This document shows, piece by piece, positions 53,154 through 64,000 of a stretch of DNA of 64,000 nucleotides; the stretch's first letter is position 1, and each line of letters begins with the position of its first letter. The position numbers and the translations under genes were made by a program. The stretch comes from Anabas testudineus (lineage: Eukaryota > Chordata > Actinopteri > Anabantiformes > Anabantidae), in NCBI RefSeq assembly GCF_900324465.2, contig NC_046621.1, positions 13,470,469 to 13,534,468 on the forward strand. The letters are read 5' to 3'. A model generated the notes under the pieces. The model was not told the origin of the DNA, did no database searches, and saw only the letters and a list, made by a program, of their open reading frames with translations.

Positions 53154-53199
<46 letters not shown>

Positions 53200-55208
53200 A
53201 TAGTGGATGTAGATGCTGTCACCTTTTTATGTTAAAAAACAGTTTTACCTCATTTTGTTTTTACATTTGTGAACAGAGGTAAAGCGCTGCAGGAGAGTCT
53301 GATCAAACTGGTGGAGGCCTGTGGTGATGAGTCCAACAGTATGGACCGTTGGCTCAGTAAGCTGGAGAACTCAAAGTGGCTGTCTCACGTGCAAACAGCT
53401 CTGTCAACGGCTGGCCTGCTGGCAGAGTGTGTGGAGAGGTAGGAACTACTGTACACCCCTGGTGTGTGTCTGTGGTGGCATCACAGTTGGTGTGCACTCA
53501 TGGCTGTGCAACCTTTCACTTTGAAAACTTTAGTGTAGTAAAATCTGCTAATAGAAATGAGTTATTAACTTAAAGAGAAAGAGAAAATATCAGGGAAGGC
53601 CAGATGACACAATAATAATAAATAACAATAAGTTAGGTTGTGACTGTGTTGACTGTGGTGTGACTGTGTGGGCTTTTTCCAGGGACGGTCATTCAGTTCT
53701 GGTTCATGGCTCTGATGGCACAGATGGCACTTTGCTCATCAGTACTCTGGCTCAGCTCATCATGGATCCATGCTGCCGAACGCTGGAGGGCTTCCTGGCT
53801 CTGCTGGAGAGGGAGTGGGTACAGGTAGGGTGTTGTATGTGAATGCCAAGACTGGGAAACACCTCTTAATATCACTATGACCCATGTATTAAATATGTAT
53901 ATATGTAATTGTGACCTTTCTGACAGCAATTATGAAGAAATTATAACCTTGTAAGAGTAGATTTCATGGCAAAGCTACAGTATTGCACCGCATTACATTG
54001 TACAGGTGTGCCTACTAACATGGCCACTGAGTGAATATAGCGAGACGATGATACTACTCCACATTTTGACGATAACAGGAAATATTGAAAATGCATGTAG
54101 AGATCAGAAACTAACACAGCAATCTGCTTCTCATCTTTCTCATCATCTTTTGGCTGCGGTCGCTCTCAGTGTTTCCACTGACAGAAATTAAAATATGACA
54201 TGGCCTTATAAAAGTAAGACTCGTGAACAAATACACTGTGATGTTGGTTGATAAATAACAGATATCATCCCTCTGTACTTTATTATCCACAAATAAGCAT
54301 TCTTTATCAGTCAGTGTCATGATAAAAAAGAATCTTTGACTCTGGACGGAAACGTTGCTCTGATCAAATGTACAAATTAAAAAACATGGTAAGTGATCAC
54401 AATGAAATTCCTGCATGAGTAAGAAAGTCCTGGCTAAAGTGTGTGCAATGTTGAATCACACACACAGAACATTAAAATGTTTCCGTTCTCAGGCAGGACA
54501 TCCATTCCAGCAGCGATGTGCCCACTCAGCTTACTCCCATGCTCGCCTCCAGCAGGAGTCCCCCGTCTTCCTGCTGCTGCTGGACTGTGTGTGGCAGCTG
54601 TGGCGTCAGTTCCCTTTAGCTTTGGGCTTCTCTGAGGCGTTGCTCCTGAGGCTGGCGAATGAGGCCTACGCCTCTGACTACGGCACCTTCCTGTGCAACA
54701 GTGATCAGGAGAGGTCAGCCGTACTTCTCAGAGCGACTGGGCACTGATGGCTAACATGAAACCCAATAGTGTCTTTCTTTCAAACAAATATTCATCTCTA
54801 ATATCTCAGATCTTCTGTTTCAGGTGCGCTGTAGAGGTGAAGGAGAAAACGCACTGTTTGTTCCAGGCCCTGTTGAGGCCCAAGCACAGAGACTACTACT
54901 CCAACCCCCTGTACGAGCGCACTGAGCTGGCGATCTGGCCTTCAGTCCACCCTCAGTCCCTGCAGCTATGGAAAGGTGAGCTTTGATTGACACACGTATT
55001 CAAAGCCGAGCATTATTTTTTTTGATTTTAATATAATCACGGTGCTTACGGCAGTTTGCTAAAATGTGTTTCAAGTTGATTAACTCAAGCTCATCCCCGA
55101 TCCTCAGGCTTTTTTCTGAGGTGGACTCAACAAACTCGTCTTCTTGAAGAGGCTCAGGAGGAAATAAGAAACATGATCATTAAATGGGGGAAGCTGGAAC
55201 TCAGCTGA
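50715..55208 (+). CDS. mtmr9: Myotubularin-related protein 9, catalytically dead (532 aa)
   Basis: Inactive myotubularin that binds and stimulates the active PI3P/PI(3,5)P2 phosphatases MTMR6, 7 and 8. Ten exons: 50715-50908, 51658-51766, 51884-52009, 52682-52855, 52938-53155, 53277-53438, 53683-53824, 54493-54713, 54824-54975, 55108-55208. All phases close. The PH-GRAM domain covers about residues 1-100 (GTLCITGHHLLFS, CKDLRVLQLDIPGME). The myotubularin domain spans about 125-490 (GGRFPVLCYYHRKNGMVIMR, MDRWLSKLE). The active-site loop reads HGSDGTDG (336-343) in place of HCSDGWDRT, lacking the catalytic Cys and Arg as in other MTMR9 proteins. A short C-terminal helical segment (RLLEEAQEEIRNMI) is shorter than the human coiled coil. 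Introns after exon 5 and before exon 2 abut GT repeats. The region 53825-54492 is intron only. Confidence 0.95.
51629..51652. repeat. GT microsatellite at the mtmr9 exon 2 acceptor
   Basis: About 12 GT units ending five bases before the exon, in place of a normal polypyrimidine tract. Confidence 0.95.
52016..52080. repeat. AT-rich simple repeat
   Basis: TATA-type repeat beginning seven bases after the exon 3 end of mtmr9 (52009). Confidence 0.9.
53156..53198. repeat. GT microsatellite forming the mtmr9 exon 5 donor
   Basis: About 21 GT units. The first GT is the splice donor itself (GAAAG|GTGTGTG). Confidence 0.95.
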
Positions 55209-56002
55209 TACTCTCTGAACAATATGAACTTGACACGTCAGTTTGAACAGGTTTAACACGTTTTGAGGAGGAATGTTACAACCTGTAATTCCTTTATCAT
55301 ACTTTTTAACACTCTAGTTTGTAATGTACAGAATTTTTATTCTTTCATAAAAATTGTATTAGAAAAAAACATGGCTGTTTAGTGGTCTTTTTAATACCTC
55401 TTAATGAGTCTAATACTGTATATTTTGGAATTATATCCTGTGTTTTGTATCATTTCTAGGCAGTATTATTATTTTCTGACATATATTCACTCATAAATAT
55501 TATGAATAGCAGAAGGCTGTATACTAAATGACGCACCTCTCAGTCCTGTTAAGCTCAGCTAAACACTCTTCACAATACAAATCCCTGTGCACAGCAAGTC
55601 AGCATGTTTGCACACATGGAGCTTTGCAAGCTGGAGACTGTAGTCCTGTTCAGTCAAGAGCCATAAGCCCTGGTGATTATACAAATTGGGCAAGAACCAC
55701 ATAGCCCAGCATGACTTTCTACACCTGCTTACTTATTCACTGGTTACCGTGTGGACTGAAATGGTGATCAATCGGGATGGTAATCTTTAAATTCTAACAC
55801 TTAAATGGCTTGTCTTGTGAGCTCTTATTTTGTAATTTAGTGTAGGGGAATAATATTGGATCAACTCAATTGCATCTCCTGGATTGGGATCAAGAATCAT
55901 CTGTCTGGGATTCAGTGAGTGCACAGACGTCCCCGGCATCCTTATCGTTATTATCAGTTTGGGTACATTTTATTTAACTTTGCTGAAGGGCTGCTACTGG
56001 AC
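55209..56002. other. Intergenic region between mtmr9 and tdh
   Basis: Includes the mtmr9 3' UTR, whose poly(A) signal is not obvious, and the tdh promoter. No further gene. The last 84 bases are open in frame with tdh (ATG at 55919). Confidence 0.5.
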
Positions 56003-58295
<2,293 letters not shown>

Positions 58296-59082
58296 CAAAA
58301 CCTGCTCCACAAAGACTGACCAATGCCGTAGCCCCTGACTTTTTTCACCCTGCATTTACCAACAGTACACTTCCTTTCACCTTCATAAGTTGTCAGCTAC
58401 TATCCTGTGTTACTCTGGAACACGATTGAACAGGGAACTGTTTGTAAAGTGGGAATCCTCAGTCAGGACCTCTCACGACTACACAGTGGACAGTGAAACA
58501 TCACACACACGCACAGAAATATTTTAGCCTTTTTTCAGCAAATGAAATACTGTCAAACCTTCTCTTCATCTTTGTTGTTTTAATTGTTTTCATGGTTTAA
58601 GCACCACTTTACACAATGGTATGTTGCTTCAGATGGAACAGAAAATGACTTATTCTGAAAGTGTAGAGATTTTCAAATGTCTTGTGAATCAAATGCATAG
58701 CCAGAACTGTCTGTTACATTGTTTATTACAAATGTATAATACAATATGGAGCAGCCACACATTTTAAAATCTGTTGCACACTTTGATTTCTGGGGTCATC
58801 TGAAAAGGCTGGCTCAGTAATCTCTGGACTGTAATGACACATTACATTACAAGTATTCTGGCAGTTTTATGATACAATCTTTTCTAAGACAATTAATTCT
58901 CTCTAATGGTAAAATGGCCCCTACTACCCTTGCTGTGGCATCTAACAGTAAGGCCTTATTTTACTTTTTTGGCAGCAGTGTGATTTTTGGTATTGAGTAC
59001 CAATGACAAATGAAGCCTTATTTAATGTAGATTAGGTAGGCAGTGTATAAAAATGCAGTGTATTTTAAATCAGACCTTGAAT

Positions 59083-59088
59083 AATAAA
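59083..59088 (+). terminator. Candidate poly(A) signal of tdh
   Basis: AATAAA about 790 bases after the tdh stop; bases 58296-59082 are read as 3' UTR. Confidence 0.45.
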
Positions 59089-59865
59089 GAGATCATTTAC
59101 CCAAACAGCAGTGATTATTGTATAATGCTGACCTTCCTGCATTCTACATGTAGAATGTATAAGAATCTTGATTGTGGTGACAACTAGGCACAGTCACAAG
59201 GTACTTGTATTTGAGTATTTCTATTTTAAACAATCTATTGCATCTACTACATCCATCCTGCCATACTGAATGTAGTACCTAAAAGAAAATTTACTCCAGA
59301 CACGTTTTGAAATTTACTTAAAGCACAAAAGTACAAGTACTTTAAATGTGTGGAACAGAGTCTGAGCTAGTATTAACTACTTTATGTGCAGCAAGGTGGT
59401 TAATATGCAGTGATATAATGAATTTATCAGTTGACTTTTGTAAGAAGAAACTGTCAAATAAATGTAGTGAAGTAAAAAGTACAGCATTTTCCTGTGAATT
59501 GAAGTGGAGCAAGAGTAAAAGTAACATAAAATGCAGATTCACTAGTACAATACAAGTACAATGTAAGTGATCTAGGCTAAAATGCACTTTGTTACTTGCG
59601 ACCTCCGCTACCATAAACACTTTTATTCTAAAATGCATTTTGTTGGATATACTTATGTGCTTTAAATAAAATAAAATTGGTAAACATTTCTCACTTTTAC
59701 TTTATTCATGCTCATGCTGCTCTCCGGGGCCATTACAGTAGACGCAGTGCCCGCTGCGTCCTGTAGGGGCGCTCTCTTCATCCGGCTCGCGCTGCCACTC
59801 AGAATATCACCGGAGCCGCACACGTCTTTTGCAACAGCGTCTGTTGGTAACATTTTTCCCCCATA
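59089..59865. other. Intergenic region and srrm1 promoter
   Basis: AT-rich up to about 59690. From about 59690 to 59865 the sequence is clearly GC/CpG-richer and probably holds the srrm1 start site and 5' UTR. Confidence 0.5.
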
Positions 59866-62800
59866 ATGGACGCGGGATTCTTCCGCGTAAGAGCTTTAAA
59901 CTTATTTATATGTTTTTGGCATCTTTCTTTCAATGTTGTATGGCAATATGCTGCTTTTATAGAACATTAATTTGCCATATACGTTTAGATTAACGTGGAG
60001 GTGGAGGGTCACACAGTCAGGAACGGCACGGCTAGGGCTTCGTCTATCAACTGATAACATTCTTCGATTTCGTGTATTAAATGTGTTATTCCCAGGATTT
60101 AGCTACACGTCTTTGCATAAAGTGATGTTTCAAACCATATGTTCGTACGTTAAGTTATGTTACTTATATTTCAGAGTCTTTAAATGTTAACATGGGCTAG
60201 ACACTTTTGCAGGAATTATACGAGCCAACTTGCTAACTAGCTAGCCACTGCTAATTTGCTGCGGCTAAAGATGGCGCCCGGGCGGTGCATCGTTTCTGTC
60301 TCTGCTAGCTAGTCACGACCACTGCTACGCTTACGTTAGCGAGTATAAAGTAGACATAAAGATTGAATGGCGACTCCAAATTAACTTCTGATATCCTGCA
60401 TATGTCAGCGATAACGATATTCCCGGTCGCTAATATTAGCTTCTGTGGCTAATATGAGCGTGTTGGTTTCCATTGGAGGATTAACTAAGCAGGCTGCTAG
60501 CTTAACTAATGTTGGGCTTAATTGTATAGATGTCATTTGAATCACTATGACGGTTTAAATTTAACATGTTATTGTTATTGTGGTCACTAGAGCTACTGTT
60601 ACCAATTATTTTAACGTATCAGTATTTGATAGCACAAATTAAACCTGGTGATCTTATGTGTTATTCAGATAACACACTAGAGTGTCCAGTTTGTTGTAGT
60701 ACACCAAGAACTATATTGGCTGAACACGAAGAAGATTTGGCAACAAATTGCAGGTTTTCAGTGTAAACTGAACAAAGCTAATTAAGATTTTTTTTTTTCC
60801 ATAGGGCACAAGTGCGGAGCAAGACAACCGCTTCAGCAACAAGCACAAGAAACTACTGAAACAGCTGAAGTTTGCAGAATGTTTGGACAAGAAGGTAAGG
60901 AGAAGATCACATGCACATTTACTGTAGTTCGATACCGTGTTAGTACTCCTATAACTGTTGCACATTGTCGCCTTGCAAAATGTTATAGCTTGCATGTTCA
61001 TTTGTTTTAGATTGAACAAAACAGTGGACACCTTTAGTCATTAATTGTCTTCTCTAACTAATGATGGTGGCATGTTTCATTCTAAGGTGGACATGACCAA
61101 AGTGAACCTAGAAGTCATCAAACCTTGGATTACTCAGCGGGTAACGGAGATACTGGGATTTGAGGATGACGTCGTGATAGAGTTCATATTTAACCAGCTT
61201 GAGGAAAAGGTAATCTCTTTAATTGTGTTTATCTTTTTTTGTTTGTTCAGAACTGTCTTATATATGAGGGCATTGCTTAGTCAGTAAGAAGGGATACAAT
61301 CAAATAATTGCACATCCTAGTCAAGTTAAAATTGAATGGGTAAAGTAAGAATTGGTATAAAACTGATATATAATGACATAACCATGTTTTGCTGTTATGT
61401 GACAACGTGCCTTTATTCAGCAGTCTTCTAATGATGATGTGATTTATGATTTAAAAGGCCTGAACCAATATGGATGTTATACCTTGCATCAGAAGTATAG
61501 CACCAACACCTAATTAGCTCTCTCCTGAGCCCAAAGTCACTGAGCCCAACTCTCCCTTCATGATGCAGTGTGTTGTTTGAGGTGAGTTATATGCAGGGAT
61601 CACCTATATCATGTCAGTGAAAGACACACCTGAACAATACCATAATCATACTCCGTAGGTATTTGCAGTGCATCATTGAACTGCCCAAATCCCCATGAAT
61701 GTAAATAAAGTTATAGGCTGAAATTAGGGAAGGTTTATTGATTTCTCACTGTGTGTTGTTTAGAGTAATGTATCTCTTTCTTTACAGTCTTTAAAGAGAA
61801 TCTTAAGAGTATTTTAACAATAAACAGATATAAGTATTGTCTTGCTGATCACCTGTGGTTGAAAATCTATTGGGTCTGATCAGCAGAGTCCTCTGCACTT
61901 GTAACCACTATTAATAGTGATGCGAGGATGTCATTACCACACCACCCCATCACTACATCGCCATAGCAAGTAGAGAACTTCAACTGCCGGAGGTCAGCAA
62001 AAACAAGATTTTCAATTTGATTCACTTTGTGTCTAGTCTGACTGCACTCGGCATCCTAGTTGCATGATGTGGTCAGATGTGCAACTGAAATGAACATACA
62101 GCTCGGTAAAGTTTCGCTCTTATTTAAAATAACTATAGTGGTCATGTTTTTTACCATAACATGATATGTCTTGCCAGTAAAGCGGTAATGCAGAGGTTCG
62201 CGGATATTAATTCGTTTTGAAGTCTAAATTGTAGATGTTTTTCTTCCTGTAGGGTATACGCTACTTTATTTATATACGTTAATTTTATCTAAAACTTTTT
62301 TTTACTGCCCTATTCATATGTCAACCCACATGAGACATTTGGGTAATGGGTCATTTCTATTGCACAGACCTACTTTTGGAAATGGGAAAACGACCTAACG
62401 AAGGGTAAAAAACAAAAATAATTTATACAGTGACTTATGTTAAACTACTAATAGGATTCCATCACTGTACCTGTAAATGTGGACACCCCTTGTTAATGAG
62501 TTTAATTATCCCAAAAAAAATGCTGAAACTTAATTTATTTAATAATGGTAAATGATACCAACATTGTACATTAAAACTATATATGTATATATGTCTTTTC
62601 ATTTTATCTTGTGCTTGCCATGGCTTTTCTTGTTGTTGAAGCTAAGTTTAAGGGTACTGTTTCATTCAGACAGGGTAATTAAATTGAGATTACGGTATCT
62701 CAGAATTATTTAGCTGTTGAAATAAAACTCCTTTTTTGTGTGACTGTGTACTCATTATTGCTTGTTCGTCTCTTGCAATTTAGATAAATGATATAACATT

Positions 62801-63945
62801 AAGCTCAAGGTGGTTGAGTCTCAAGCAGTAGGGAGGCGGAAGCAAGCCAAGGGAGCTCCGTGCCCACTGATCCCACGGGACTCACTGAAGACACCGGAAC
62901 TGTACTTGCAGTGTTGGGTTTTAATGCACTCTGTATTGTGGCTACATGTTTAACTCCTGAAGTGTAGACTGTGGGGAGACTGGAAAAAGTGGGTGGGGGA
63001 ACACAAATGTAAAGTAGTGGGGATAGCACTGAGGAAAGTAAATAATGAACAGTAGTTGTTTTTTTTGTGATGTGGCATTTCTTATGATAGCTTTATTTTT
63101 GGGAATAAAAAATCAGATATGGACATATATGCAGTATTGCATGCATTTTCTATATCATTAGGTCTGTCTCCCCTCAGGTAGCTCACATTCTCAATTTGAG
63201 TTTGTGAGTACAGTTTAAATCAAACACTTTTTTTCTTTTGATAGGATTACATAGTCCAGTATTGGTCTCAGTCACGTAAAATCTTGTAGTCAGTGTCATA
63301 CTTATTTCGAGTATGGATTAACTGCATAGTCACAGGTATAGTTTAGTGAGGACTAGAAGGTAGGAATCCTCATTAATGGGATCCTACCTCCCACAGATAT
63401 TAAGTCTACCATTATTTCAATAGCAATATGTTTTTTTCTCTCCCTCCTTCGTGTGTGTTGCAGCACCCAGATGCCAAGGTGATGCAGATCAACCTGACTG
63501 GCTTTCTGAACGGGAAGAATGCCCGAGAGTTCATGAAGGACCTGTGGCCCCTGCTGCTGAGTGCCCAGGAGAACATTGCTGGCATACCATCTGCTTTTCT
63601 GGAACAGAAGAAAGAGGAAATTAAACAGAGACAGGTGAGGTTGTCCTTAATGTAAACTTTGATAAAAAGGAAAGTTCTGGATATGACTGCTGGCTCTGAG
63701 AATGTTTGTTTAAAAAGGAAGTTTTTAAAAAATTGTGAAGTAATTATATGAATTATTGTATAAATAAGCATTAATATTTATACCATAGATATAAAGACAT
63801 GATTGAAAAGTGGGACAGTTGTATCACTAATTCATTTCTGGCAGATTGAACAGGAAAAGCTTGCTTCACTGAAAAAGAGTGATGAGGATAAGAAGGAAAA
63901 GGACAGGGACACCAGAGAAAGGGCTCAATCAAAGAGCCCAAGGAG
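59866..63945 (+). CDS. srrm1: Serine/arginine repetitive matrix protein 1, 5' part only
   Basis: Nuclear splicing co-activator (SRm160) that joins SR-protein enhancer complexes and the exon-junction complex. Five exons are in the window: 59866-59886, 60805-60894, 61087-61209, 63464-63634, 63845-63945. The last ends on a GTAAGA donor, so the gene continues off the right edge. MDAGFFRGTSAEQDNRFSNK is nearly identical to human SRRM1. The PWI nucleic-acid-binding domain spans about residues 27-126 (CLDKKVDMTKVNLEVIKPWI, ILGFEDDVVIEFIFNQLE, INLTGFLNGKNAREFM). A charged helix (KKEEIKQRQIEQEKLASLKK) follows, and the first RS-type sequence (SKSPRR) begins at the end. Introns 1 and 3 are 0.9 and 2.25 kb. 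Confidence 0.96.
61210..63463 (+). other. srrm1 intron 3
   Basis: AT-rich, with no exon-like or repeat-family sequence that I can identify. A short minus-strand ORF near 62805-63029 has no homology. Confidence 0.6.
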
Positions 63946-64000
63946 GTAAGAGAATATCCTTGATAATTATATAAGTTGATGAAGATTGGATTTGTGTATC

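Noticed and set aside
60269-60281. AGATGGCGCCCG start-like/YY1 motif in srrm1 intron 1
   Set aside because: No open frame continues into srrm1, and the exon 1 start at 59866 matches the conserved N-terminus. May only be a YY1 site near the promoter.

Overview
The window is vertebrate nuclear DNA from a bony (teleost-type) fish. Genes are split into many short exons with GT-AG introns. Proteins match vertebrate families at high identity. Intergenic gaps are short, CA/GT microsatellites are common, and one short SINE/L2-type tail of the kind found in fish is present. I cannot name the species. There is no phage, plasmid, CRISPR or operon content, and I found no virus-derived element.

Layout, left to right. 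Two single-coding-exon beta connexins lie in tandem on the minus strand (gjb3-like 846-1709, gjb4-like 5984-6769). Next come ppie (7891-11228, minus), pabpc4 (12581-19115, minus) and a ZP3-type zona pellucida protein (19870-22505, minus). tmem54 (23791-27363, plus) converges on hdac1 (28551-32258, minus). lck (33006-42767, minus) follows, with a probable untranslated first exon ending at 44612, then fam167b (48085-49025, minus). The last three genes are on the plus strand: mtmr9 (50715-55208), tdh (56003-58295) and the 5' part of srrm1 (59866 to beyond the window edge).

I built exon models by hand. Coding lengths close in frame for every complete gene: PPIE 301 aa, PABPC4 626, ZP protein 644, TMEM54 242, HDAC1 481, LCK 501, FAM167B 188, MTMR9 532, TDH 378. 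Most of the gene content corresponds to human 1p34-p36. The order and orientation of fam167b, lck and hdac1, with mtmr9 on the opposite strand, match the human FAM167B-LCK-HDAC1/MTMR9LP block. TDH does not fit human chromosome 1: in mammals it sits beside BLK, FAM167A and MTMR9 on human 8p23.

I see no new biological system here. The best second-look items are regulatory: a TATA-plus-TOP promoter and an A-rich 5' leader on pabpc4, a candidate poison exon in pabpc4, a GC-AG intron with a long CA repeat near its acceptor in lck, two mtmr9 splice sites fused to GT microsatellites, a TISU/YY1-like start site on ppie, and the intact Src kinase-FAM167-MTMR9-TDH gene quartet.
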